33,338 bases of DNA from Arenicellales bacterium (lineage in GTDB: Bacteria > Pseudomonadota > Gammaproteobacteria > Arenicellales > JAANXG01). The DNA is taken from the NCBI GenBank assembly GCA_030066885.1, contig JASJAT010000028.1, positions 1 through 33,338 on the forward strand. Direction: 5' to 3'. Made by a program: the position numbers and the translations under genes. This document shows positions 1-12,434 of the stretch, piece after piece. The notes under the pieces are model-generated. The model saw only the letters and a program-made list of their open reading frames with translations, had not been told where the DNA came from and did not search any database. Every line of letters starts with the position of its first letter. The first letter of the stretch is position 1.

Positions 1-37
1 ACCGATACAATCTGAGCTTAACCGCCCACCGACAACG

Positions 38-63
38 TTAAAAAGTATACTGTCCCCGGTTTA
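38..63 (-). repeat. Short dispersed repeat, copy A, at the ftsB stop codon
   Basis: A 26-bp unit that on the gene strand begins TAAACCGGGGACAGTATAC and ends in a T-run followed by AA. Its first three bases are the TAA stop codon of ftsB. It matches copy B (390-414, opposite orientation) over 24 bp and copy C (451-476) with one mismatch. The GGGGACAGTATACTTTTTAA-like core resembles dispersed sequences that I associate, from memory, with IS200-like/REP-associated tyrosine transposases. No transposase is present here, so that link is inference. Confidence 0.75.
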
Positions 64-339
64 TTCGGTGGCGTCTATCACTTGATAGAATTGCTCACCG
101 TCTTTAATCATACCCAGCTGTGAGCGCGCCCTTTCTTCCAAAGCTGCGGTGCCCTGTTTTAAATCGACGACTTCGGCCTGCAAACGAAGGTTTCTTTGTT
201 CGAGGTTCTTATTTTCGTCCTGTTGGGAGGATACGGTGCTTCTTAGTTGATTTAAGCGAACGTAACCGAAGTCCCCCAGCCAAACAGCATACTGAAGTAC
301 TACAAATAATATGATGAGCGATGTGAGGACTGTCCGCAT
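61..339 (-). CDS. ftsB: Cell division protein FtsB
   Basis: FtsB is a small bitopic inner-membrane protein of the divisome that forms the FtsQLB complex, which controls septal peptidoglycan synthesis. This 92-residue protein has an N-terminal membrane segment (about residues 4-22, including the LQYAVWLG stretch typical of FtsB). A coiled coil follows at about residues 28-70, then the conserved LEERARSQLGM motif and a GEQFYQV end. The length is close to that of the family, although E. coli FtsB has a longer C-terminal tail. The start is ATG. It lies downstream of eno, as in most gammaproteobacteria, but is separated from it by about 134 bp containing two inverted repeat copies. Its TAA stop codon is the first triplet of repeat copy A. 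The usual next gene, ispD, would be off the left edge. Confidence 0.93.
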   Translation of the reverse strand: MRTVLTSLIILFVVLQYAVWLGDFGYVRLNQLRSTVSSQQDENKNLEQRNLRLQAEVVDLKQGTAALEERARSQLGMIKDGEQFYQVIDATE

Positions 340-389
340 TGTTCCGTCTTGTTGTTAGTAAGGCAGTACCACAATAGAGTGTAGACGAC

Positions 390-414
390 TAACCGGGGAC
401 AGTATACTTTTTAA
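390..414 (+). repeat. Short dispersed repeat, copy B (inverted)
   Basis: This copy has the opposite orientation to copies A and C and is identical to copy A over 24 bp. With copy C (451-476) it forms an inverted repeat with a stem of about 24 bp and a 36-nt loop in the eno-ftsB intergenic region. In RNA this would be a very stable hairpin immediately after the eno stop codon and upstream of ftsB. It could attenuate transcription or protect the upstream mRNA; this is inference. Confidence 0.75.
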
Positions 415-450
415 TTGTATCCGATAGCAGCTAAACGGCTATTTTAGAGA

Positions 451-473
451 TTAAAAAGTACACTGTCCCCGGT

Positions 474-476
<3 letters not shown>
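451..476 (-). repeat. Short dispersed repeat, copy C, at the eno stop codon
   Basis: A 26-bp unit in the same orientation as copy A, with one mismatch (TACAC instead of TATAC on the plus strand). As in copy A, the first triplet on the gene strand is the stop codon of the upstream gene: the TAA at 474-476 ends eno. Pairing with copy B gives the hairpin described there. Confidence 0.75.
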
Positions 477-4299
<3,823 letters not shown>

Positions 4300-4353
4300 C
4301 TAAAAACTTGTGATTTGGAGGGTCGACGAGACGCCTACCCGGGATGGCATTAC

Positions 4354-4382
4354 AGCATACCAGTCCTGACGCGAATAAGGAA
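4354..4382 (-). promoter_or_regulatory. Possible promoter of the pyrG-kdsA-eno-ftsB run
   Basis: In the 114-bp tilS-pyrG gap the minus strand reads TGGTATGCT, an extended -10 (TGn plus TATGCT at 4354-4359). The -35 hexamer 17 bp upstream (TTCCTT) is poor. The position, about 70 bp before the pyrG start, is reasonable. This is a weak sequence-based guess. Confidence 0.25.
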
Positions 4383-4395
4383 TCAAATCCGCAAA

Positions 4396-5769
4396 TTAAT
4401 TGTTGAAATTCTGCTCCTGGTCAAGATCAATGAGGATGAATTCCATACCGGGTTCACCGTCCTGCGCGTTAAAAGGCTGGCAATACCAGAATCCGACTAC
4501 CGCCACTAATTCATCCTCAACGTAAACCAAAGGGACGCGGGCCCGTTCCCACGGTGGCACACCACTTTGCTGAAACAGTTTTTTTAGTTTTCGATGATTT
4601 TTACGATTGGGCAGCCAGCACCGCTCTCCGCCGACCCGGCTCCTGATGCTGATTGAACAAGTGTCGTAGATATCCTTTTTAATACCTCTACCCACCACTG
4701 GACGAGCTATTAAACGGCGATTACCGGGTAGCGCGGTTCCATCCGCGTTCCAACTGATCTGAAAAGCACGATGGTCAGAAGAAGATGAGGAGATGTATAG
4801 CCAATCGCGGTAGCGGCGAACCTGGACACCGGGCCAACTTAGTATGGCCGTGGCCTTTGGCAGGGTGACAACCATACTTGTATAGAGCTGTTGAAGGTGA
4901 CTGCGGGCCGGTGCTTGGAACCCGCATTTTCGAAACCAAAAGCGTAGAGCATTGAGAACCCTTAACTCGCTCAGCTTGTTGAGGTCATCGACTGAAATCT
5001 TGAAAAAAGACAACTGCTTTTTATGACGGACGTCAGCCAAATCCATCTGGGCAATTTCATCCAAAAGCAGAGCAGTATCGCGCCAATTTTGAGCGGCACG
5101 CGAAACGGTTTGTGTAATCCCGGGCCAAGTTTTTCTTACCAAGGGCAATACCGTATGACGCAGGTAGTTCCTGGTGTGACGCTGATCTTCATTGGCTGGG
5201 TCGTGAATCCAATGCAATCCATTGTCCTTGGCATAGTCGTGTAATGCTGAACGTTCTACCTCAATCATCGGCCGCCACAATTGACCAACACCCAGGGCCC
5301 TTGTCGCTAGCATCCCCTTGAGCCCATGCGATCCGGCTCCGCGGAACAGGTTAGCCAATACTGTTTCCACTTGATCGTCAAGGTGGTGCGCCACCAGTAG
5401 TATATCTTTGGCGGTGAGCTGTTGTTCAAACCAGCGATAGCGGCCCTGCCTCGCCGCTGATTCGATACTTGTCGGCGATGCGGCCGATAAATCGAGGTGG
5501 TGAACCAGAAACCGCACGCCCCAAGCTTGGCACCTACGTTCACACTCTTTCTCCCAAGCAGTCGCCTGTTTGTGTAGTCCATGATTAACGTGCAAAGCCG
5601 TAATACGACTCCTGTCGATAGTTTCGATACTGATTAACGCATGGAGTAGAACCGTCGAATCCAGACCTCCGCTGAACGCAACATACAGGCTGGAATCAGG
5701 TTGAAGACCGAGTTCCGTAAATAGTTTTTGCTCTAAATATTGCTTATTGAAGCGATCGACATCATTCAT
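4396..5769 (-). CDS. tilS: tRNA(Ile)-lysidine synthase
   Basis: TilS attaches lysine to C34 of the CAU-anticodon tRNA-Ile, using ATP, so that the tRNA reads AUA as isoleucine. The 457-residue protein has the PP-loop motif SGGLDST at residues 33-39, followed by ALHVNHGLH and [21 protein letters not shown], typical of the N-terminal catalytic domain. A TilS-specific tRNA-binding region and a C-terminal domain containing [20 protein letters not shown] follow, ending in [17 protein letters not shown]. The ATG start overlaps the accA stop by 4 bp (ATGA), so the two genes are probably coupled, as in many gammaproteobacteria. Confidence 0.95.
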   Translation of the reverse strand: MNDVDRFNKQYLEQKLFTELGLQPDSSLYVAFSGGLDSTVLLHALISIETIDRSRITALHVNHGLHKQATAWEKECERRCQAWGVRFLVHHLDLSAASPTSIESAARQGRYRWFEQQLTAKDILLVAHHLDDQVETVLANLFRGAGSHGLKGMLATRALGVGQLWRPMIEVERSALHDYAKDNGLHWIHDPANEDQRHTRNYLRHTVLPLVRKTWPGITQTVSRAAQNWRDTALLLDEIAQMDLADVRHKKQLSFFKISVDDLNKLSELRVLNALRFWFRKCGFQAPARSHLQQLYTSMVVTLPKATAILSWPGVQVRRYRDWLYISSSSSDHRAFQISWNADGTALPGNRRLIARPVVGRGIKKDIYDTCSISIRSRVGGERCWLPNRKNHRKLKKLFQQSGVPPWERARVPLVYVEDELVAVVGFWYCQPFNAQDGEPGMEFILIDLDQEQNFNN

Positions 5770-6725
5770 CCTTTTATAAAGCTACCATAACCCATTAATT
5801 TTGAGTGGCGCTTGGCAACAAGACCGTCTGTTGATAGCTCTTTGAGCTCGGTCAGATTTTTAACCAGGTGTTCTTTCAATCTGACGGCAGCTCCCTCGAC
5901 ATCGCGATGCGCGCCACCAAGCGGCTCCGGAACAACGCTGTCTACCAAACCCAGGTCGTGTAAGCGCTTGGCGGTTAACCCCATAGCGTCCGCTGCGTCA
6001 GCAGACTTCTCCGCACTCTTCCATAAAATAGAAGCACACCCCTCGGGTGAAATTACTGAATAGGTGGCATACTCGAGCATCAACAGCCGGTCACACACAC
6101 CAATGGCAAGGGCGCCGCCAGAGCCACCTTCGCCAATCACCGCAGAGACAATGGGTACTTTTAGCTGAGCCATGACGTACAGGTTCCGTGCTATGGCCTC
6201 ACTCTGTCCGCGTTCTTCCGCATCGACCCCAGGATATGCACCGGGCGTGTCGATAAAGGTCAAAATGGGCAACTCAAATTTTTCAGCCATGCGCATTAAG
6301 CGTAGGGCTTTACGATACCCTTCCGGTCTGGGCATGCCAAAGTTTCGGTACACCTTCTCATTGGTATCACGCCCTTTCTGGTGACCTACGGCGACGACCG
6401 GGTGCCCGTCTAGCTGAGCTAAACCGCCGACGATGGCGTGGTCGTCCGCGTACATTCGATCACCGTGGAGTTCCTGGAAATTATCGAATATGTGTGGAAA
6501 GTAATCTAAAGGATAAGGGCGTTGAGGGTGGCGTGCCAGCTGTGCTATTTGCCAAGGTGAAAGAGAGCTGAAAATGTTTTCAGTGAGTTTGGTGCTCTTC
6601 TTTTGCAACCGCGCGATTTCATCGGTAATGTTGACATCATCACCAACACCCACGTGCTTCAGCTCATCTATTTTCGCCTCAAGCTCCGCAATAGGTTGTT
6701 CGAAATCCAGGAAGTTAAGATCCAC
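5766..6725 (-). CDS. accA: Acetyl-CoA carboxylase carboxyltransferase subunit alpha
   Basis: AccA and AccD form the carboxyltransferase half of acetyl-CoA carboxylase, which makes malonyl-CoA for fatty acid synthesis. The 319-residue protein (E. coli 319) begins [20 protein letters not shown], almost identical to E. coli, and contains [78 protein letters not shown] and [14 protein letters not shown]. The GEGGSGGA segment forms part of the acyl-CoA binding and oxyanion region. It lies downstream of dnaE, the conserved position, and overlaps tilS by 4 bp. Confidence 0.97.
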   Translation of the reverse strand: MDLNFLDFEQPIAELEAKIDELKHVGVGDDVNITDEIARLQKKSTKLTENIFSSLSPWQIAQLARHPQRPYPLDYFPHIFDNFQELHGDRMYADDHAIVGGLAQLDGHPVVAVGHQKGRDTNEKVYRNFGMPRPEGYRKALRLMRMAEKFELPILTFIDTPGAYPGVDAEERGQSEAIARNLYVMAQLKVPIVSAVIGEGGSGGALAIGVCDRLLMLEYATYSVISPEGCASILWKSAEKSADAADAMGLTAKRLHDLGLVDSVVPEPLGGAHRDVEGAAVRLKEHLVKNLTELKELSTDGLVAKRHSKLMGYGSFIKG

Positions 6726-6754
6726 TCTGCTATTCAGTTCAAAGTTAAAAGAAC

Positions 6755-6798
6755 AAAGTTTAAAGCAAAAAGAATTAGATTTTTGGTCTTTAAACTTT
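6755..6798. repeat. AT-rich inverted repeat in the dnaE-accA gap
   Basis: Arms AAAGTTTAAAG (6755-6765) and CTTTAAACTTT (6788-6798) are perfect complements. Inside them CAAAAA (6766-6771) pairs with TTTTTG (6780-6785), leaving an 8-nt loop and a 2-nt bulge, so the stem is 17 bp. Further AAAGTTAAAA- and ACTTTAAACT-like units flank it at about 6740-6750 and 6801-6810, suggesting decay of an AAGTTTAA-rich repeat. The stem lacks the GC content of a classic intrinsic terminator. A role between dnaE and accA (attenuation or mRNA processing) is possible but unproven. Confidence 0.55.
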
Positions 6799-6821
6799 TT
6801 ACTTTAAACTCGCCACTTTTT

Positions 6822-9800
6822 CTACGCAGCCGATTCTACTTTATCGATCACCATGGAGGCTGGATTTTTACGGTAGATTACATTTACGCTTTCATCGCCG
6901 ACAATTTTCTTTACCGCGTCTAAAAGAGAGCTGTTCAAGCTTACACTTCTGTCTTCACCAGCAGAGATCTGAGTTTCAGCTTGGTCTGTCCGATAGTGAA
7001 ATAAAATCTGACACTGACCACGCGGTTCATTTTCCAGCGCATCTGCCAATCGATCTATCACCGATAAAACGGCGTTATTTTTCTCCACTGTAATGATCAA
7101 TCTGTCTGCGAAAAGTGCGCGCGCTTGTTCCAGGCTATAAATCGATTCAGCCGACATTTTATACCCGCCTGTGTATTCATCGACGCTGACCTGACCATGG
7201 ACGACCAACAGATTGTCTTTGCGTATTATCTCGCGATACTGTGCATAGAGATCCGCAAATACCGCGAGCTCAACCCGGGCTGTTTGATCGTCAAGGGTAA
7301 CGAAAGCCATTCTTTCACCGCGCCGGGTATTCATTGTGCGCAATCCGACGACTAACCCAGCGACTATCATGGATCTATCGCGGTCTGGGTTTACGTCAGC
7401 CAACCTCGCGTGAACGATCTGATCGAGTTCCCGTCTAAATCCATCGATAGGATGCCCGCTTAAATAAATCCCTAGTGTTTCTTTCTCCGCAGTCAGGGTC
7501 TGCTCTTTTGACCATTCAGGAGCTGGTATATAAGCAGTCGAATCTGAATGTGAAGCTTCGACACCGAAAAAATCTGACTGTCCTGTTTGTTGGTTCTGTG
7601 TTTTCTGGCTGGCTAGGTCGATAGCTACCGGCAAAGTAGCCACAAGACTGGCACGGTGCGCGCCCAGATCATCCAAGGCACCCGCCTGTATCAGAGACTC
7701 GAGGGCGCGTTTATTGATGCGTTTGTTATCCACTCGGGTACAAAAATCAAAAAGATCAGTGAACTTACCAGAGTCGTTCCTGGCTTGAATGATCGCTTCT
7801 ATTACCCCGAATCCCAATCCCTTAATCGCTCCTAATCCATAGGTGATCTCTGCTTCACCTATCGCTTCAAAAAAGTATTGGCACGTATTGATATTTGGTC
7901 GCAGCACGTCGATGTTCATATCGCTGCACTCTGCAATAAGCGTGACCACACGATCCGTATGTTCCATATCTGCAGACAACGACGCCGCCATGAAATTTGC
8001 CGGATAGTGAGCCTTTAACCAGGCGGTTTGATAAGTAATCATTGCGTACGCCGCAGAGTGAGATTTATTAAAACCATAACCTGCGAATTTTTCCATCAAG
8101 TCGAAAATGAATGTCCCGGTTTTCTCATCTATGTTGTTTTTTGCCGCCCCCTCTATGAAGATTTGGCGCTGCTCGGCCATCTCTTTCGGTTTCTTTTTAC
8201 CCATGGCACTCCTTAACAAATCTGCTGAACCCAGCGAATAACCCGCCAATACCTTCGCGATTTCCATAACCTGTTCTTGATACAGAATAACACCGTAGGT
8301 TGGTTTCAGGATTGGCTCAAGCAAAGGGTGTGCATAAGTTATGGAAGCTCGGCCATACTTGCGGTCTATGAAATCCTCGACCATCCCGGATTGCAGGGGG
8401 CCCGGTCGATACAGCGCAACAAGCGCCACCAAATCATCAAAGCTATCGGGCTGCAGGCGCTGTATTAGATCTTTCATACCCCTGGATTCGAGCTGAAACA
8501 GCGCTGTTGTTTTACATGTTTTCAATAGTGCAAAAGTCTCTTTGTCATCCATGGGCAGATCTTTTAAAGACACCTTGTGACCGTCACCTACTTGGTGGTT
8601 AATATTTGCGACAGCTCTGTCGATGATTGTAAGTGTGCGTAGTCCTAGGAAATCAAACTTGACCAGTCCGATCGCTTCCAAATCATCCTTGTCAAACTGG
8701 GTCACCATTTGATCGTTACCCTGCTCGCAGTACAAACTCGTGAAATCGGTCAAATCGGACGGTGCAATGACTACGCCCCCGGCATGTTTTCCGACGTTGC
8801 GTGCAAGTCCCTCTAGTCCCCGGGCAATATCCAACAACTCCTTTATGTCTGCCTCTTTGTTGTACCGATCGGCCAGAAAATCCTCCTCCTTGAGGGCCTT
8901 GTCCAAGGTCATGCCGACTTCAAAGGGGATCAGTTTTGCGACTTGATCGACAAATCCATAAGGCATGCCTAATACTCTGCCTACGTCTCTTACTACGGCA
9001 CGGGCCGCCATCGTGCCGTGGGTGACGATTTGGGATACTTTGTCCCGGCCGTATCTCTCAGCGACGTAGTCGATTACCCTGTCCCGTCCCTCCATGCAAA
9101 AGTCAATATCAAAATCCGGTAGTGACACTCGTTCGGGATTGAGGAAACGTTCGAACAACAAACCATGTTGTATGGGATCTAACTCGGTAATCCCTAACGC
9201 CCATGCCACCAGGGAGCCGGCACCCGAACCTCTCCCCGGTCCAACCGGGATCCCGTTATTTTTGGCCCAGTTGATAAAGTCTGCGACGATCAAAAAGTAA
9301 CCAGCGAATCCCATTTGTATAATGATTTCTATCTCCGTGTTGAGGCGATCTCTGTACATGTCCACTTCATCGGGTGTATGCGAATACTCGTCCATTCTCT
9401 GTCCGAGCCCCTTTCGTGCTTCCTCCAGTAAGGTTTCGTCAACGCCTTTGTGTTCATTCGCCTGGAACTTCGGTAAGTAGTAGTTACCCATTTCCATGAC
9501 AAAATTGCAGCGCTTGGCTACTTCCAGAGTGTTATCGATTGCTTCCGGTATGTCCTGAAACAGATCGACCATTTCCTCACTGGAACGGACATATTGTTGA
9601 TCGGTAAAGAGTTTAGGTCTTCTTTGATCGTTTAGTATTCGCCCGTCATGGATGCATACTCGAATTTCATGGATTTGAAAATCATCAGGGCTAAGGAAAT
9701 GCACGGCATTTGTAGCGACTACCGGCAAACCCTTGTGCGCCGCCAACTCCACGGCAGCCGCGATGTATTCCTCCTCCTGAGGCTTGCCGATACGACGCAA

Positions 9801-10304
9801 CTCAACGTAAAAGCGATCACCGAATAAATCGCAATACTCATCGAGCAACTGTTGAGCCCTGTCTCTAGTCATGTGAGTCAAGGCCAAACCAAGATCACCG
9901 TCTTGCGCCCCAGAAAGGACGATCAGCCCTTCGCCGAATTCCCGTAACCAGGACTTCCTTATACAGGCCCTGCTGTTGTGTTGTACTTCACGATGCGCAC
10001 GCGCTAACAACACACACAGATTCTTGTAGCCGTGTTGATCTTTAGCTAGAAAAGTGAGGCGAGTGGGGTTGCTTAGATTTTGTTCTTGCTCGATCCATGC
10101 ATCCACTCCAACTATTGGTTTCACACCCGCGTTTAAGGCTGCTTTGTAGAACTTAACGCAGCCATAGATGTTAGCTTGGTCCGTCAGTGCAATTGCGGGC
10201 ATGCCCAGTTCAACAGCTTTGGTCAGCAATGCAGGAACGCGAATGACGCTGTTGGCTAGTGAGTATTCGCTATGCAGGTGTAAGTGAACAAAGTTATTTG
10301 TCAT
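6822..10304 (-). CDS. dnaE: DNA polymerase III subunit alpha
   Basis: DnaE is the replicative polymerase subunit of the Pol III core. The 1160-residue protein matches E. coli DnaE in length. The N-terminal PHP domain (HLHLHSEYS at residues 7-15) is followed by the polymerase core with GPGRGSGAGSLVAWAL. The catalytic aspartates Asp399 and Asp401 lie in PDFDIDF and the third lies in VKFDFLGLRTL near residue 555. The fingers region contains FAGYGFNKSHSAAYA. A QSDFFG sequence near residue 925 matches the beta-clamp binding motif (QADMFG in E. coli), and an OB domain lies near the C terminus. In the PHP domain the TDH motif of metal-active PHP polymerases reads TDQ (Gln43), so proofreading by PHP is unlikely. 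The ATG overlaps the rnhB stop by 4 bp. Confidence 0.97.
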   Translation of the reverse strand: MTNNFVHLHLHSEYSLANSVIRVPALLTKAVELGMPAIALTDQANIYGCVKFYKAALNAGVKPIVGVDAWIEQEQNLSNPTRLTFLAKDQHGYKNLCVLLARAHREVQHNSRACIRKSWLREFGEGLIVLSGAQDGDLGLALTHMTRDRAQQLLDEYCDLFGDRFYVELRRIGKPQEEEYIAAAVELAAHKGLPVVATNAVHFLSPDDFQIHEIRVCIHDGRILNDQRRPKLFTDQQYVRSSEEMVDLFQDIPEAIDNTLEVAKRCNFVMEMGNYYLPKFQANEHKGVDETLLEEARKGLGQRMDEYSHTPDEVDMYRDRLNTEIEIIIQMGFAGYFLIVADFINWAKNNGIPVGPGRGSGAGSLVAWALGITELDPIQHGLLFERFLNPERVSLPDFDIDFCMEGRDRVIDYVAERYGRDKVSQIVTHGTMAARAVVRDVGRVLGMPYGFVDQVAKLIPFEVGMTLDKALKEEDFLADRYNKEADIKELLDIARGLEGLARNVGKHAGGVVIAPSDLTDFTSLYCEQGNDQMVTQFDKDDLEAIGLVKFDFLGLRTLTIIDRAVANINHQVGDGHKVSLKDLPMDDKETFALLKTCKTTALFQLESRGMKDLIQRLQPDSFDDLVALVALYRPGPLQSGMVEDFIDRKYGRASITYAHPLLEPILKPTYGVILYQEQVMEIAKVLAGYSLGSADLLRSAMGKKKPKEMAEQRQIFIEGAAKNNIDEKTGTFIFDLMEKFAGYGFNKSHSAAYAMITYQTAWLKAHYPANFMAASLSADMEHTDRVVTLIAECSDMNIDVLRPNINTCQYFFEAIGEAEITYGLGAIKGLGFGVIEAIIQARNDSGKFTDLFDFCTRVDNKRINKRALESLIQAGALDDLGAHRASLVATLPVAIDLASQKTQNQQTGQSDFFGVEASHSDSTAYIPAPEWSKEQTLTAEKETLGIYLSGHPIDGFRRELDQIVHARLADVNPDRDRSMIVAGLVVGLRTMNTRRGERMAFVTLDDQTARVELAVFADLYAQYREIIRKDNLLVVHGQVSVDEYTGGYKMSAESIYSLEQARALFADRLIITVEKNNAVLSVIDRLADALENEPRGQCQILFHYRTDQAETQISAGEDRSVSLNSSLLDAVKKIVGDESVNVIYRKNPASMVIDKVESAA

Positions 10305-10897
10305 GATTCCTTCAAGTCAAAGGTTAACCTGGATTGCGTACCCAAAGCTTCACGAACTGGGCTGAAACTCTTGCGGTGGATCTCGCAGGCACCGAAGGAT
10401 TCAAGTGCAGTCAAATGCTGAGCGGTTGCGTATCCTTTATTAGTGTTGAAACCATAGCGGGGATACTTCAGGTGCAACGCGCACATTTCCTTATCCCTTT
10501 CGACTTTTGCAATGATAGAAGCCGCTGATATTGTCGGTTCATATAAATCACCCTTTATCAGGGTCCTGGTTTCACATCCCAGCCTGGGAGCCCATTTACC
10601 ATCAATAAGGCTTATGTCCGGTACAACACCAAGTGCTTCAACCGCACGCTGCATGGCAAGTAGTGCAGCATTGAATATATTGACACGGTCGATCTCATCA
10701 ACCTCCACCCTACCGATACTCCAATACAGCGCCTGCTCTCTAATAGCTTTGTTCAGGCATAAACGCTTTTTGGGCGTTAACTTTTTCGAATCTGTTAATC
10801 CGACCAGATCATAATTTTTAGGTAACACTACCGCTGCAGCGACCACAGGGCCCGCTAATGGCCCTCGGCCAACTTCGTCAACCCCAGCGCAAATCAT
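10301..10897 (-). CDS. rnhB: Ribonuclease HII
   Basis: RNase HII cuts RNA in RNA-DNA hybrids and starts removal of misincorporated ribonucleotides. The 198-residue protein carries all four expected acidic catalytic residues: Asp7 and Glu8 in GVDEVGRGPLAG, Asp99 in LIDGK and Asp117 in KGDLYEP. It also has the PTISAASIIAKVERD motif. E. coli RNase HII has 198 residues. The start is ATG, 3 bp after the lpxB stop, and the stop overlaps dnaE (ATGA). The lpxB-rnhB-dnaE order is standard for gammaproteobacteria. Confidence 0.97.
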   Translation of the reverse strand: MICAGVDEVGRGPLAGPVVAAAVVLPKNYDLVGLTDSKKLTPKKRLCLNKAIREQALYWSIGRVEVDEIDRVNIFNAALLAMQRAVEALGVVPDISLIDGKWAPRLGCETRTLIKGDLYEPTISAASIIAKVERDKEMCALHLKYPRYGFNTNKGYATAQHLTALESFGACEIHRKSFSPVREALGTQSRLTFDLKES

Positions 10898-10900
10898 CGG

Positions 10901-12040
10901 TCACGTCTGAGTTTCGAGCAATTTCGATATTACAGTAGCCGCTTTCTCGTTCGCGTTGCAGCGAAGCGACGATATGATATCACTGAATGCATTCTCCACC
11001 AGCTGACGCTGTTCAGGTTTGGTCAGATAACGAATCAGTTCATTAACCAGGTTATCAACGGTTGCGCTTGATTGAATCAATTCCGGCACTATTGGGTCGT
11101 GCAATAGGTTGTTTGGCATCGAAAAATACTCAACGTGAGCCAGCAGCTTTACCAGCAAATACGACACCCAAGATCCCCTGTAGGCCACAATCAAGGGGAC
11201 TCTGAGCAAGGCAGATTCCAACGCTGCGGTACCGGATGCCACCAGCGCTACATCTGAAGCTGCTATGGCCTGGCGAGATTTGCCCTGTACTATCGTGATG
11301 GGCAGATCTGGGTACCTACTCAAAAGTGTGGAAAAGTAATGCATGGTTTCTTCATTTGCAAACGGCGCAACAAACTGCACACCGTTGATTACCTTTTTTA
11401 ATGAGTGAGCCGTTTGGATAAACAAATCACCCAGTCGTTTTACCTCGATCAATCTGCTGCCTGGCAAGAGTGCTACGATCTGTTTCTTTTCACCGTCAAG
11501 TCCAAGCAGTCGTCTGACATCAGCCTTTCGATACTCCGTGTCTATTTCGTCAGCAATTGGGTGCCCCACGAAACTGACGGGTACACTGTGTTTTTTATAA
11601 AAGTCCGCTTCAAAAGGAAACAACGTCAACATGTGGGAAACGGCTCGCTTAATTTTTCTGATTCTATAACTACGCCATGCCCACACAGTCGGGCTGACGT
11701 AGTGCACTGTAGCGATGCCGCTTTTTCGGAGTCGTTGCTCTAGACCGAGGTTAAAGTCGGGCACATCAACCCCTATGAATAACGCCACCCGCTCCTTATT
11801 GAATAATTCGAATAGATTACGCCTGATCTTCAGAATGTCGAGGACACTTCTCAGCAATTCATCCAAGCCCATAATGGATATTCGGGTCATGGGATAGAGC
11901 TGTCGCATCCCCACATCCTCCATGCGCGAACCGCCGATGCCAACGAATTCGATCTGTGGAAAACGAACCTTGAGAGCACGCATCAGCCCTGCCCCCAAAT
12001 AATCTCCGGAAGGCTCACCAGCTACAATACCAACTTTCAC
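10901..12040 (-). CDS. lpxB: Lipid-A-disaccharide synthase
   Basis: LpxB is a GT19-family glycosyltransferase at the inner membrane. It joins UDP-2,3-diacylglucosamine and lipid X to form the lipid A disaccharide. The 379-residue protein (E. coli 382) starts MKVGIVAGEPSGDYLGAGLM, with the GEPSGD signature at residues 8-13, and contains FVGIGGSRMEDVGM, VHYVSPTVWAWRSYR, LTLFPFEADFY, FVGHPIADEI, LLPGSRLIEVKRL and ASGTAALESALLRVPLIVAY. The start codon is GTG and no strong Shine-Dalgarno is visible. Unlike in E. coli, where lpxA and lpxB overlap or abut, it is separated from lpxA by 394 bp of noncoding, repeat-like DNA and may need its own promoter. Confidence 0.96.
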   Translation of the reverse strand: MKVGIVAGEPSGDYLGAGLMRALKVRFPQIEFVGIGGSRMEDVGMRQLYPMTRISIMGLDELLRSVLDILKIRRNLFELFNKERVALFIGVDVPDFNLGLEQRLRKSGIATVHYVSPTVWAWRSYRIRKIKRAVSHMLTLFPFEADFYKKHSVPVSFVGHPIADEIDTEYRKADVRRLLGLDGEKKQIVALLPGSRLIEVKRLGDLFIQTAHSLKKVINGVQFVAPFANEETMHYFSTLLSRYPDLPITIVQGKSRQAIAASDVALVASGTAALESALLRVPLIVAYRGSWVSYLLVKLLAHVEYFSMPNNLLHDPIVPELIQSSATVDNLVNELIRYLTKPEQRQLVENAFSDIISSLRCNANEKAATVISKLLETQT

Positions 12041-12240
12041 TGTTTCTTACTGTCCTAACCTATGGCTTTACCGTTAAATTCTGGCGTCCATCCAAAGAGG
12101 AATACTCTCGCCAAAACGCCAAGCTTGCACAGGTTCATCGCGCACACGTAACAAAGCGTCGGCCGCAATCCGTGTAATCAGGCATCATCCCCGCGCAACC
12201 TGTGCCAGACTTGTTCCGGTAGCGGAAACCCAGCTGAATG

Positions 12241-12296
12241 ACAAATGGATTCCGGCTTTACACTCGCTTCGCGCTCCAGTCGGATTGACGATTTGT
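12241..12296. repeat. Hairpin-forming repeat-like segment
   Basis: Outer arms ACAAAT and ATTTGT enclose TCCGGCT and AGTCGGA, which pair apart from a G-T wobble, with the sequence ACTCGCTTCGCG in the loop. The wording (GGATTCCGGCTTT ... CGGATTGACG) resembles a common proteobacterial dispersed palindrome of the type CGTCATTCCGGC...GCCGGAATCC. That resemblance is from memory and has not been searched. Confidence 0.45.
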
Positions 12297-12382
12297 AGGA
12301 ACAAACGCAAGGCAGTCAACAACACTAGTGTTTATAGCAAAAAACACTTCGATCCTTTGCAACCACCATATCACCTCGAACC

Positions 12383-12411
12383 GATTATCGCAGCGAAGGC
12401 GCTGCTCCTAC
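12383..12411. repeat. REP-like palindromic element 1
   Basis: The sequence GATTATCGCAGCGAAGGCGC followed by TGCTCCTAC contains the GTAGGAGC core (reverse strand) seen in REP sequences of Pseudomonas and related bacteria. Related, diverged copies are at 23286-23314 and 27751-27778. All three are intergenic. REP elements can act as mRNA stabilisers or gyrase sites; no specific role is shown here. Confidence 0.5.
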
Positions 12412-12434
12412 CGCGTACCCATAGCTTTTGGCAG

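Larger units (their letters stand above)
12041..12434. other. 394-bp noncoding gap between lpxA and lpxB
   Basis: No credible gene is visible in this stretch. It holds several repeat-like pieces: a segment at 12103-12135 that matches 23251-23283 at 25 of 33 positions; a hairpin-forming segment at 12241-12296 with ACAAAT/ATTTGT ends and a TGGATTCCGGCTTT start; a 12-bp palindrome AACACTAGTGTT at 12321-12332; and a REP-like element at 12383-12411. The composition looks like accumulated mobile debris inside an otherwise tightly packed operon. Confidence 0.6.
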
